From Stieleria magnilauensis (GTDB lineage: Bacteria; Planctomycetota; Planctomycetia; Pirellulales; Pirellulaceae), in NCBI GenBank assembly GCA_007753675.1, contig CP036432.1, forward strand, positions 8,868,233-8,932,232: a stretch of DNA of 64,000 nucleotides, read 5' to 3'. Shown here one piece after another: positions 9,293 through 17,288 of the stretch. Below the pieces are notes generated by a model. That model did no database searches. It was not told where the DNA came from and was given only the letters and a program-made list of their open reading frames with translations. A program made the position numbers and the translations under genes. Position 1 is the first letter of the stretch. Every line of letters starts with the position of its first letter.

Positions 9293-9880
9293 TCAGCGGT
9301 CTAGCCCGAGTTTGTTCAGCAACAGATTCAGATAGCTGGAACGGACGGTCGTCACTAGACCGAGACGTTCTGCGAGCGCGTCGATCCGCTCGCCCGCTGA
9401 CTTGACCGCGTCGGGCGAATTGTCCTGCAGCAGTAACTCGAGTTCGGCGAACAGCCCCACCTGATCGACCTGGTCGATGGTCAAGGTGAAATCGGCGTAC
9501 TGCCGATCCGTCTGTGGCCACGCGTACGACCGTCGCTCTTTTCGCACCGTCGCGACCGGATCAAACCCCAACGCCTGAAGCAGACGTGTCATTTGGCTGC
9601 CGTCGGCGTCACCGGGTGCCAGACACCACTCGATCTCTTCGCGAGCCTTCAACGCCGATTCACCGACGTCCATCTTGGGCCCCTTGTAGGTCACCGAAGC
9701 GACCGAATCAATTAGTCGAATCCGAAACGCTTCCTTGGTCTGCACAAAGTCTCGCGACGGGTGACGATAGTAGGTGTCGGCGTGGCGTTCCACGTTGCCA
9801 CCCACCGCACCCATCGCGTCGAGGCGTTTGACTAAATCATCCTTGTCGGCAAGCTCGTATTTCGTTTCGACTTCAAGCAT
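9293..9880 (-). CDS. CYTH-domain protein, class IV adenylate cyclase-like
   Basis: Triphosphate-tunnel protein of 195 residues. The ExExK metal/triphosphate signature is at the N-terminus (MLEVETK: Glu3, Glu5, Lys7). Tunnel strands follow with basic and acidic residues in alternation (FRIRL, VTYKGPK, EEIEW, KERRSY, DFTLTIDQVD, LFAELELLL). The family includes class IV adenylate cyclases, inorganic triphosphatases and thiamine triphosphatases; sequence alone does not separate these. The overall form is closest to the CyaB-like set. The start lies 10 bp after the stop of the upstream HEAT-like gene, so the two probably form an operon. Confidence 0.8.
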   Translation of the reverse strand: MLEVETKYELADKDDLVKRLDAMGAVGGNVERHADTYYRHPSRDFVQTKEAFRIRLIDSVASVTYKGPKMDVGESALKAREEIEWCLAPGDADGSQMTRLLQALGFDPVATVRKERRSYAWPQTDRQYADFTLTIDQVDQVGLFAELELLLQDNSPDAVKSAGERIDALAERLGLVTTVRSSYLNLLLNKLGLDR

Positions 9881-9890
9881 GATGGTTTCG

Positions 9891-10925
9891 TTAACGCTCT
9901 AGACGGCTGAGAATTTGCTGGCGGATCTTTTCATCCGACTCGCGTTCGAAGTGCTGGTGCAACGCGGCGAGCGATGGCGGGTCGCCACGCTTGGCAAGCT
10001 CGGTGACGGCCCCTTTTCGCACAAACGGACTGGGGCTCTGCAGCTGCGCGATCCAATACGACGTTGAATCAACGTCAGCGGTCATGCGCTGTTTGGTTTG
10101 GTCGGCCAGCGTGGCGGCGGGCCGAAATCGTGGCTTTAACAACCGGGCATCCGAGCGGACCGAACCTTCATCATCGGCCGCTTGATTCAACACGACGTCG
10201 GACGGTTCGATCGGATCAAGCGTCGCGACGGTCCGGCGATACAGTGTCGGCGTTGTCGATGTCGGCGGCCAATCCGTCCAGCCGGCTGCCTCAAGATCGA
10301 CCTGATCAATCGGCAACGGTTGATCCTTGTCGGCAATCTCCTCAAGCGGCGGACCGCCGGGTGTGATCGTCTCCGTCGCGATGACTTGCATTAGCCTGCG
10401 ATACGTCGCGTCGTTCTCCGCACAGCCCGAATCGAGCAAGTCGCGTGCGGCCAGGCGAGCCAATTCTTGAACACGGCTCCAGCGCGGATCCTGGGCGTCG
10501 GAAATCGTGCCGGAGACGGCCGCGAGCTGATCGGCAAACATGAAACGCCGCTCGGCCAATTGATCAGACGGCAACGTCGTCCATTGCCGGCTCAGGTCGG
10601 CGAGCAACTCGGCGGACCTCGCCGAGACCTCTGGTTTTTCGTCAGCGATCGCGGCCACGATGCCGGGGATGCCATCGATCCCGGATGCTTGCAATCGATC
10701 CAGCTGCGCCAGCTTTTCCGCCGTCGTGAGCTGCGAAAAACCGCTCACGATTTCAGCCAAACGGGCGCGCTGAAGGTAGACCTGGGCCGCGCTCACAATG
10801 CCAAACAAGACAAACGCGAACGTCAAGTATTTTGCGGTCGATGCGAAGTGGCGTCGCGATTGGTTGCGAGATTCCGCAAAGGCCGAAAACGGGTTGGGCG
10901 TGCGTTCCAGTTCATAATCATCCAT
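9891..10925 (-). CDS. Single-pass membrane protein with HEAT-like repeats
   Basis: Protein of 344 residues. A short cytoplasmic N-terminus is followed by one membrane segment at about 31-50 (YLTFAFVLFGIVSAAQVYL). The rest is mostly helical and exported in the predicted topology. Residues about 70-115 (DGIPGIVAAIADEKPEVSAR) and the last 45 residues (GAVTELAKRGDPPSLAALHQ) look like HEAT repeats, with an unassigned middle part. It is the first gene of a pair with the CYTH protein. HEAT repeats imply a scaffold or binding role; partners are unknown. Confidence 0.7.
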   Translation of the reverse strand: MDDYELERTPNPFSAFAESRNQSRRHFASTAKYLTFAFVLFGIVSAAQVYLQRARLAEIVSGFSQLTTAEKLAQLDRLQASGIDGIPGIVAAIADEKPEVSARSAELLADLSRQWTTLPSDQLAERRFMFADQLAAVSGTISDAQDPRWSRVQELARLAARDLLDSGCAENDATYRRLMQVIATETITPGGPPLEEIADKDQPLPIDQVDLEAAGWTDWPPTSTTPTLYRRTVATLDPIEPSDVVLNQAADDEGSVRSDARLLKPRFRPAATLADQTKQRMTADVDSTSYWIAQLQSPSPFVRKGAVTELAKRGDPPSLAALHQHFERESDEKIRQQILSRLER

Positions 10926-11407
10926 GATCGTACGCCTGAGGATGGGGGATGGATCGGGAGGCGGCGATCATCCTCGACAAGGCCCAGGGACCGCAAGATC
11001 AGCTTGTTTGGCGAAGGGGGACGCAAGCTGGAAGCTTACGCCACTTGTATTCCGCCGCACCTTGGTTTTCGGGTAGGCGGTCGTGGACGAGACGACGAGT
11101 CCTTGCCATTACCGTAGTGGACGAGGCGACGAGTCCCCCGCCATTACCGTAGTGGACGAGGCGACGAGTCCCCCGCCATTACCGTAGTGGACGAGCCGAC
11201 GAGTCCCCCGCCATTACCGTAGTGGACGAGGCGACGAGTCCCCCGCCATTACCGTAGTGGACGAGCCGACGAGTCCTTGCCAAGATGCCGAAGACAGGGG
11301 ACTCGTCGCCTCGTCCACTACCGGAAAGTCGCCTCGTCCACTATCCGAAAACTGAGTGGAGGACTCGTCGCCTCGTCCACTACCGGAAATTGAGCTGCGG
11401 TAGACGA
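10926..11407. other. Intergenic region dominated by repeats, 482 bp
   Basis: Lies upstream of the HEAT-like gene and downstream of the lipoprotein gene (both minus strand). It holds a single copy of the gcaagctggaagcttacgcc motif at about 11026-11045, also found at 33.6, 44.4 and 49.7 kb, then the 35-bp array at 11081-11400. No gene seen. Confidence 0.6.
11081..11400. repeat. 35-bp direct-repeat array with inverted copies at its right end
   Basis: Six head-to-tail units (first at 11081, then 11115, 11150, 11185, 11220, 11255) share tagtggacgaggcgacgagt; the period is 35 bp and units differ at single positions (gaggcg or gagccg). From about 11298 to 11392 the same core appears inverted (actcgtcgcctcgtccacta) at least twice plus a shortened copy, so the array can fold back on itself. 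The outer inverted copy ends ccggaaattgagctgc, whose reverse complement recurs at 42622 and 42715. It is not a CRISPR: there are no unique spacers. Confidence 0.88.
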
Positions 11408-12892
11408 TTAGCGGACGCTTAGCTCGTCCAGTTTCTCTTGGTAGGCGTCTCGATCGGCTTCCCACTGTTGGTGGATGGCCCGCGCCACATCGACTCCGGC
11501 GATTCGGTCTTGGACGATCGCCGAGAGCGAGACGATGTCGGCCGGCGAAAACGGATCGCCGATCCAAATCACTGTGCCGCGAGAATCGACCAGCATCGCC
11601 CGCCCCGGTTCCAGATCCAGGTTGCGAATCCCGTTGTCGCTACGTTGAGCCAAGACGACCCAGAACCCGTTGGCCAGTCCCGCGTCGGTGAACAATCGCC
11701 CGGTCGAATCACTGACCACCGCGACCGGACTGACTTGGTCGCGGATCGATTCGGGCGACTGACGTAGCCAAACCGACAGCACCTCCGCCGCTTGCATGTT
11801 TTTGGCATCGGCCCCATCGATCGACTGGGCCAAACCGGCGTACCACAGCGTCAACGGTCGACCGACGCCCCGTTCGGTCACCTTCACCCGCCCGGTCCGG
11901 TCAACGACCTGAAACGCGGCAACCTGACGCCCCAACCGACGATCAGGCGGCGGCGGGGGCAGCGGGACCAGCGACCGAAGGTACCTGGGACGACGCGGCA
12001 AATCCGACTCGGGCATCTGCTCCATCCGATACGGTGACTCGGGCGGCTGGAAACTCGCCCCGCTCAACACCAACTCCAGCGAGTGAACCTGCCAGCCTTC
12101 CAGCTCGATTCGCTTGCCCGCCATCGCCACGGGAAGCTCGACGCAATGAATCAGCGACCGCTGGGGATCGATCCAAAAACGATAGACCTCATCGCCGGCG
12201 ACCGTTTCCACGATGACGCACTGAACGTTCTCTCGCCGCGCCATTCCCTCGTAGCGGATCGACCGTTGCTCCGACTCCCCGGCTTCTTGGCCGGAACCCT
12301 CCTGAGCGGCAGATTCACCCGCGCGGGTGCTGCGGCCGAACAACTTGCCCATCGGGTTGGGATCGAGCAGCCATTCCAACTGGGGCGGGGGGCCGCCGAG
12401 CCCGGAGACCATCCGAGCGGTCAGAACCGGGTCGCGAAGCAGTTTCTCTAGGGCAGGGCGACTGGCGGATGGCCCGTCGGCAGCTGCCCCGGCGAGCAGC
12501 ACCTGCCCGTCATGGAAATCGGTTTGCTCGTCGGCGATCCAGCCGATCATTCGTTCGGGATCAGACCAGACCCGGGCGTCGTAGGCGGCGATCCAGATCG
12601 TCGGTCCGTCCATCACCACGTGCATCGGAGCGGTGCGACGGACCAGTTGTCCGTCTTTTTCCACCCGAAGTCGCACTTCGCCGCGATCACGATAGGATCG
12701 CGTGTTTTGATATCGCGTCAGGACACGCTTCAGATAATCGGCGGCGGGAATCTCGGGCAGCGAAATACTCATCTCCTCAGCCGCTGAATCCGCCGCCGAC
12801 GAGGGGGCATGTTCCTTGCCACCACAGCCTGAAAATGCCACCAACGCCGCGATCGCGAGGAGTTTCGGGAGCGATCGAACAGAGGACTTCAT
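11408..12892 (-). CDS. Lipoprotein of unknown function with possible C-terminal thioredoxin-like domain
   Basis: Lipoprotein of 494 residues. The signal ends in the lipobox AFSGC, giving lipidated Cys23. Residues about 50-130 contain YQNTRSYRDRGEVRLRVEKD, a beta-rich domain resembling outer-membrane lipoprotein carrier-like proteins. The C-terminal third (VLSVWLRQSPESIRDQVSPV, then GRAMLVDSRGTVIWIGDPF) has the order of a degenerate thioredoxin/redoxin fold without a CXXC. ATG 12892 is chosen because the open frame upstream runs antisense through the divergent gene and lacks any signal. Function unknown; probably periplasmic, attached to a membrane. Confidence 0.72.
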   Translation of the reverse strand: MKSSVRSLPKLLAIAALVAFSGCGGKEHAPSSAADSAAEEMSISLPEIPAADYLKRVLTRYQNTRSYRDRGEVRLRVEKDGQLVRRTAPMHVVMDGPTIWIAAYDARVWSDPERMIGWIADEQTDFHDGQVLLAGAAADGPSASRPALEKLLRDPVLTARMVSGLGGPPPQLEWLLDPNPMGKLFGRSTRAGESAAQEGSGQEAGESEQRSIRYEGMARRENVQCVIVETVAGDEVYRFWIDPQRSLIHCVELPVAMAGKRIELEGWQVHSLELVLSGASFQPPESPYRMEQMPESDLPRRPRYLRSLVPLPPPPPDRRLGRQVAAFQVVDRTGRVKVTERGVGRPLTLWYAGLAQSIDGADAKNMQAAEVLSVWLRQSPESIRDQVSPVAVVSDSTGRLFTDAGLANGFWVVLAQRSDNGIRNLDLEPGRAMLVDSRGTVIWIGDPFSPADIVSLSAIVQDRIAGVDVARAIHQQWEADRDAYQEKLDELSVR

Positions 12893-13180
12893 CGTTTTCT
12901 GGGGTTGGCCGGCTAAGATTTCTGTGGCAATGGCGGGGGGCCGCGTGCGAGTTCCGCAGTGGACGGCACCCAACCGTGTCTGATAACGACTCCCATACAA
13001 CATTGCGTGGCCGGACGCGAGGCGGTTGCGTTTTTTGCCCGAAAGCGTGATAACCGCGCTGGAGGCGCATCCGGAATTGAGCTTGCCCGGAGCGGCCTGC
13101 CCGGCCGACGTCGCCTGCCCGGATGACGTCACGCGATCGCATTGCCCACAGAACCTTTCAACGACATTTTGGAACGTCGC

Positions 13181-14425
13181 ATGCCCGACAACCAAACCGA
13201 ACCCTCTGGCGCTTTCGAAGCCGCATCGGCTGATGGAGGCGTCCATTTCGCGACGAAAAAGACCGGATTGAACTCCGCTGAGATCTGGGAATACGACGCG
13301 GCGACGAACCGGACTAGCCGCGATGTGGTCGCCGACACCCTGCGGGCCCTGACGGCACCCGACGATTTCCCACCGATCGAAGCGGCGATTGTTGCCGGGG
13401 ACCGCGTCGCACTGGCGGTCGATCCCAACGTCCCGGACGTCGACGCCGTGATCGAAGGTGTCTTGCGGATGCTTCGCAGCACTCCGGCCGAGCACATCGA
13501 AATTGTCGTGTGGGACGAAGCGACCGATCAAACCCTCCAGCGGATCCGCGCCGCCGCGGGTGAGCACACGGTCATTCCGCATCAAAGCGACATTCGCGAA
13601 TCGCTGTGTTATCTGGCGGCCGATGTCGACGCGGAACCGATCTATCTCAATCGCGCGTTGGTGGACGCCGACTTCGTCTTGCCGATCGTCGCGATCCGCC
13701 CCTTCAACCTCAGCCAGCGGCGCGATTTGACCGGCGTGTTCCCTTCGCTCAGCGATTCAGCCACGCGGACCCGGTTTGCCGACAAGATTTCCTCCGGCGT
13801 CGCTTCGTCTCCGGCGATGAAGTCGGGAAACACGATCGCCGAAGAAGTGCCTTGGTTGCTGGGCGTGCAGTTGATTCTGGGCGTGACGGCCAACTCCGAT
13901 GGGGCGGCCGGAGAAATCCACGCCGGAACGTTGGAGGCGCTCGCCAAACGCATCACGCCCACGCTTCGTCGCCCCGACCCGGTTCCGCCGGCGGCGGAGT
14001 TGGTCGTTGCGGCGCTCGACGGAGACGCCCAACAACAGACCTGGGAGAACGTGGCCCGGGCCGCCGACGCCGCGTTGGCCTACGCGTTGCCCGAGGCGAC
14101 GATCGTGATCTGGTCGTCGTTGGATCAGCCGCCCGAAGGAGCGTTGCTGGCACTCGACCATGACGACAAAGCACCAACGGACACGACGCAACACGGCGAT
14201 GACTCGGAAACCTTGCCGCCCCGCGATCGGTTTTCCGAACTGGCCCGCACGCTCAAGCGGGTGGCGGAAAAACACCGCCTGATGCTGCGCAGCAACCTTC
14301 CCCGCGAAGTCGTCGAACCCCTCGGGCTCGGCGTCATCGAATCGCCACACGAACTGGCCAATCTGAGCCGACATTTTCAAAGCTGTGGCGTGCTCCGCGC
14401 CGCCAGCTTTGCCGGCGGCCACTAA
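13181..14425 (+). CDS. LarA-like (DUF2088, lactate racemase N-terminal domain) protein
   Basis: Protein of 414 residues resembling the N-terminal domain of nickel-pincer lactate racemase LarA. The segment GDRVALAVDPNVPDVDAVIE followed by VLRML matches the first Rossmann-like unit, and PIYLNRALVDADFVLPI the inter-domain motif. The later part (about 230-405) is divergent, and I cannot identify the LarA lysine that carries the pincer cofactor, so racemase activity is unproven. ATG 13181 (MPDNQ) is preferred over a TTG at 13142. It is the first gene of a tight plus-strand run with the Nudix, mqnB and mqnD genes, and is divergent from the lipoprotein gene across 288 bp. Confidence 0.6.
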   Translation: MPDNQTEPSGAFEAASADGGVHFATKKTGLNSAEIWEYDAATNRTSRDVVADTLRALTAPDDFPPIEAAIVAGDRVALAVDPNVPDVDAVIEGVLRMLRSTPAEHIEIVVWDEATDQTLQRIRAAAGEHTVIPHQSDIRESLCYLAADVDAEPIYLNRALVDADFVLPIVAIRPFNLSQRRDLTGVFPSLSDSATRTRFADKISSGVASSPAMKSGNTIAEEVPWLLGVQLILGVTANSDGAAGEIHAGTLEALAKRITPTLRRPDPVPPAAELVVAALDGDAQQQTWENVARAADAALAYALPEATIVIWSSLDQPPEGALLALDHDDKAPTDTTQHGDDSETLPPRDRFSELARTLKRVAEKHRLMLRSNLPREVVEPLGLGVIESPHELANLSRHFQSCGVLRAASFAGGH

Positions 14426-14454
14426 ATCTCGATTCCAACGACAAGGTTTCTTTG

Positions 14455-14982
14455 ATGTCGATCCCGATGGAACAGGCGTACTTGCATTGCCCGCGTTGTG
14501 GCTGCAAGCAGAGTGATGTCGGTCAGATTCCGTTTCGCTGCGACCACTGCCAATTCGCCGTGTTCTTCGGTCCGGTCGCTGCCGTCGGCGGCTTGATCGT
14601 TGATTCCGCCGACAAGTTGCTGCTGGTGCGGCGGGCACGAAATCCCGGCAAAGGCCAATGGGGACTTCCCGGCGGTTTTGTCGATCGAGGGGAAACCGCC
14701 GAAGAAGCGCTCGAGCGTGAAGTTTACGAAGAGACCCAATTGCGGTTAAAGACACGTGAGCTGCTGGTCACCCGTCCCAACCAATACAACTATCAAGGCG
14801 TCGTGACCGAAGTCATCGATCTGTTTTATGTCTGCCGGGCCGTCGATCCGAGCCACGTGGAATTGGAACCGGCCGAACTGGACGACTATGTCTGGGTTCA
14901 TCCCACCGACGATTACCTGGACAACATGGCGTTTCCGTCCAACCGCTACGCCATCGAATTGTGGATGAGTGAACTCCCTTGA
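14455..14982 (+). CDS. Nudix hydrolase with N-terminal zinc ribbon
   Basis: Nucleotide-diphosphate-type hydrolase of 175 residues. A zinc ribbon (CPRCGCK and FRCDHCQ, about residues 10-35) precedes the Nudix fold. The Nudix box GGFVDRGETAEEALEREVYE with the following ET matches GX5EX7REUXEEXGU well except that Gly is replaced by Gln after EET. The ribbon-plus-Nudix arrangement resembles NudC (NADH/NAD-capped RNA pyrophosphatase), but the NudC SQPWPFP signature is absent, so the substrate is open. The stop overlaps the mqnB start (TTGA), implying translational coupling. Confidence 0.85.
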   Translation: MSIPMEQAYLHCPRCGCKQSDVGQIPFRCDHCQFAVFFGPVAAVGGLIVDSADKLLLVRRARNPGKGQWGLPGGFVDRGETAEEALEREVYEETQLRLKTRELLVTRPNQYNYQGVVTEVIDLFYVCRAVDPSHVELEPAELDDYVWVHPTDDYLDNMAFPSNRYAIELWMSELP

Positions 14983-15635
14983 ACGGTCTGATCCTGGTTC
15001 CGACTGACAACGAACGACGCCTGATCGAGTCGTCTCTCCGCATCAAGTCCGACCAATGGACTGTCAACACGATCGGTTTTGGTGTGATCGCGGCGGGAGT
15101 CGAAACGACACGTCTGTTGCTGAGCGAACGGCCCCGCCAAGTGATTTTGGCCGGTATCGCTGGATTGTTTCCCGGCCCAAATACCGCGTCCCATCGACTC
15201 GGCGATGCGATCTGGTTCGACTCGGTCGCGATCGATGGAATCGGTGTGGGACAAGGGGACGCGTTTGTCGACGCGTCTGACCTCGGTTGGCGCGCCGAAG
15301 GCGAGGCCGAGCCGACGGAGACGATTCACCTGGCGACCGTGCCCCAGAGCCAAGCATCGATTGCCCAGCCGGCCCTGTTGCTGACGGTTTGCTCGGGGTC
15401 GGCGGCCGACGACGATGCAGCGCGCCGGCTGCGACGCGTTCCCGATGCGATCGGTGAAGACATGGAGTCGTATGCGGTCGCCTGCGCCTGTCGGTCGGCC
15501 GGCGTGCCACTGCGGGTCGTGCGCGGGTTTTCCAACCGCGTCGGCAACCGCGACAAGTCCGCGTGGCAGATCGCTCCGGCACTGGCGAGCGTCGCCGAAC
15601 AACTGCAACAGTACCTCGACGGGGAGACTCCATGA
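14979..15635 (+). CDS. mqnB: Futalosine hydrolase MqnB
   Basis: Cleaves futalosine (or aminodeoxyfutalosine) to release the nucleobase and dehypoxanthine futalosine in the futalosine route to menaquinone. It has 218 residues in the nucleoside phosphorylase/MTAN fold: glycine-rich VILAGIAGLFPG near 55-66, GDAIWFDSVAIDG, and the signature IGEDMESYAVACACRSAG with a ribose-binding Met-Glu pair. RVVRGFSNRVGNRDKSAW near the C-terminus fits the family. The start is TTG 14979, overlapping the Nudix stop; no later Met gives the first beta strand. The stop overlaps mqnD (ATGA). The neighbour mqnD supports futalosine over other nucleosides. Confidence 0.9.
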   Translation: MNGLILVPTDNERRLIESSLRIKSDQWTVNTIGFGVIAAGVETTRLLLSERPRQVILAGIAGLFPGPNTASHRLGDAIWFDSVAIDGIGVGQGDAFVDASDLGWRAEGEAEPTETIHLATVPQSQASIAQPALLLTVCSGSAADDDAARRLRRVPDAIGEDMESYAVACACRSAGVPLRVVRGFSNRVGNRDKSAWQIAPALASVAEQLQQYLDGETP

Positions 15636-16483
15636 GCGAAAGAATTCGACTCGGCATTTCGACCTGCCCCAATGACACGTTCGCCTTTCATGCGTTGATG
15701 AATCGCTTGGTGGATTGGCGCGGACTGGAATTCGATCTCCGGTTGCTGGACATCCAACAGCTCAACGACGAATTGTTCGCGGGCAAATTCGACGTTGCCA
15801 AATGCAGTTTCCACGCCGCGTTGTTGTTGTCGGATTCGATGGTGGTCCTACCGAGCGGCTCGGCACTCGGCTTCGGCGTGGGCCCGTTGCTGTTGTCGTC
15901 GAAATCCGTCGCCTCGACCGGCGCCGCGCCTGCGACGGCAGACCAAATCACGCTGTGCCCGGGGCAACACACGACCGCAACGCTGCTGTTTCGTTTGTTT
16001 TATCCCCACACCACGTCGATCGAGCAGGTCGTGTTTTCCGACATCATGCCGCGACTGGTGCAGAACACCGCCGATTTCGGAGTCTGTATTCACGAAGGCC
16101 GGTTCACCTGGCAGGACCAGGGGCTGGGCTTGGTGGAGGACTTGGGGACGCGTTGGGAGAACGAGACGCAGTGCCCGCTGCCGCTGGGCGGATTGGTCGG
16201 CGACAAAACGCTGCCCGATGAAGTTTTGTGGAAAGTCCAGAGCGTCGTTCGCGACTCGCTCGACTACTCGCTCGCCGATCCCGACGGTGCCCTGGAAACG
16301 ATGCGACACCACGCGCAAGAATTCGACGACGAGGTGCTGATGCAGCATGTCCATTTATACGTGAACGAATGGACGGTTGATCTGGGCGACACCGGGGCCG
16401 GAGCGCTCGACCGATTGAACGAAAAAGCCAAGCTGGCCGGCATCATTCCGCCCTCGACGGCGGGCCTGCAGATCCTGCCGTAG
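15632..16483 (+). CDS. mqnD: 1,4-dihydroxy-6-naphthoate synthase MqnD
   Basis: Converts cyclic dehypoxanthinyl futalosine to 1,4-dihydroxy-6-naphthoate, the late step of the futalosine menaquinone pathway. It has 283 residues with a periplasmic-binding-protein fold. The N-terminal signature LGISTCPNDTFAFHAL and DVAKCSFHAALLL are typical, and HTTATLLFRLFYP matches the conserved central motif. The start ATG 15632 overlaps the mqnB stop and has GGGGAG (15621-15626) five bases upstream, the clearest Shine-Dalgarno in this operon. The other mqn genes (A, C, E) are not in the window, so the pathway is split across the genome. Confidence 0.93.
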   Translation: MSERIRLGISTCPNDTFAFHALMNRLVDWRGLEFDLRLLDIQQLNDELFAGKFDVAKCSFHAALLLSDSMVVLPSGSALGFGVGPLLLSSKSVASTGAAPATADQITLCPGQHTTATLLFRLFYPHTTSIEQVVFSDIMPRLVQNTADFGVCIHEGRFTWQDQGLGLVEDLGTRWENETQCPLPLGGLVGDKTLPDEVLWKVQSVVRDSLDYSLADPDGALETMRHHAQEFDDEVLMQHVHLYVNEWTVDLGDTGAGALDRLNEKAKLAGIIPPSTAGLQILP

Positions 16484-16796
16484 CGGTCGGCGCCGCAGCG
16501 ATCCCACACAGTATCGTTGTGAAGCATCGATTCCCTGTGTTTTGCGAGGTTTTAGCGGCAGGGCGCAAGCCCTCCGGTTCCACCGGTTCCAGCTTCAAAA
16601 CACGCTGAAAGACCGGAGGGCTCGCGCCCTACCGCTAACAAATGCTTCACAGCCTTGCCCGGCAGGCTCAATTTTGACGTTCAACGGCGCGTTTGTCGCT
16701 GACGAGAGCATTGAACTGAACGTCCGTCATCGAATAATCTATCGGTACCCGTGCCGCACCGATTTATCTTCAGCCTTCAATCCACGAATCGTCACA
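16484..16796. other. Intergenic region with MITE-like element, 313 bp
   Basis: Lies between mqnD and the phosphatase gene on the same strand. It contains the inverted-repeat element at 16518-16651; the remaining roughly 145 bp before the phosphatase start presumably holds its promoter. No small gene is convincing. Confidence 0.55.
16518..16651. repeat. 134-bp MITE-like inverted-repeat element
   Basis: The outer arms tgtgaagcat (16518-16527) and atgcttcaca (16642-16651) are perfect inverses. The inner arms 16553-16578 (tagcggcagggcgcaagccc...) and 16612-16637 pair with about two mismatches in 26. A left part recurs at 38311-38354, and an inner arm recurs at about 40787-40826, so this is a dispersed family. 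No target-site duplication is obvious. Confidence 0.8.
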
Positions 16797-17288
16797 ATGT
16801 CAAAACGCGTCCTTTTTGTTTGCATGGGCAACATCTGTCGCTCGCCGGCTGCCGAAGCGGTGATGAAGCGTTTTGCCGAGGAATTCGGGCTGGACGTGGA
16901 GGTCGATTCCGCCGGGACACACGACTATCACATCGGCAAACGCGCCGACGCACGGATGTTGAAAGCCGCCGAAGCACGGGGGTATGAATTGACCAGCCGT
17001 GGTCGCCAGGTGACCCAAGACGATCTCGCCGACGGTGTATTCGATTTGGTGCTGGCGATGGACAACGCCAATTACGAATACCTGACGGCATTGGCCGGTC
17101 GGCCGACCCAGCACATCCGGGTCTTCAGCGACTACCTGGATGACAACTGGCCCAACGATGTACCCGATCCCTACTACGGCGAAGCAGAAGGGTTCGATGA
17201 AGTGTTGGACATGCTCGAAGAGGGCTGCCCGATCATCTTGCAGACGCTAGCGGGCGAAGCCATCTTCGACGACGGCTTCGTCGAGTGA
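16797..17288 (+). CDS. Low-molecular-weight protein-tyrosine phosphatase
   Basis: Dephosphorylates protein phosphotyrosine (or acts on low-molecular-weight phosphates/arsenate in relatives); cytoplasmic. It has 163 residues. The catalytic loop VCMGNICRSP carries nucleophile Cys9 and Arg15 in CX5R at the N-terminus. The general-acid loop is DVPDPYYGEAEGFDEV, with the DPYY form usual in bacterial enzymes. ATG 16797 is fixed by the catalytic loop having to start about eight residues in. No exopolysaccharide kinase gene is adjacent. Its last 42 bp overlap the 3' end of the convergent DUF6807 gene. Confidence 0.93.
   Translation: MSKRVLFVCMGNICRSPAAEAVMKRFAEEFGLDVEVDSAGTHDYHIGKRADARMLKAAEARGYELTSRGRQVTQDDLADGVFDLVLAMDNANYEYLTALAGRPTQHIRVFSDYLDDNWPNDVPDPYYGEAEGFDEVLDMLEEGCPIILQTLAGEAIFDDGFVE

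Noticed and set aside
11081-11290. Possible CRISPR array
   Set aside because: The units repeat head to tail with a period of 35 bp and vary at only a few positions; there are no unique spacers and no cas genes.
12893-13585. N-terminal extension of the lipoprotein gene at 11408
   Set aside because: Runs antisense through the divergent LarA-like gene and lies before the clear lipoprotein signal at 12892.
13757-14755. Antisense open frame opposite the LarA-like and Nudix genes
   Set aside because: Overlaps two genes with recognised domains; Arg-rich low-quality translation.
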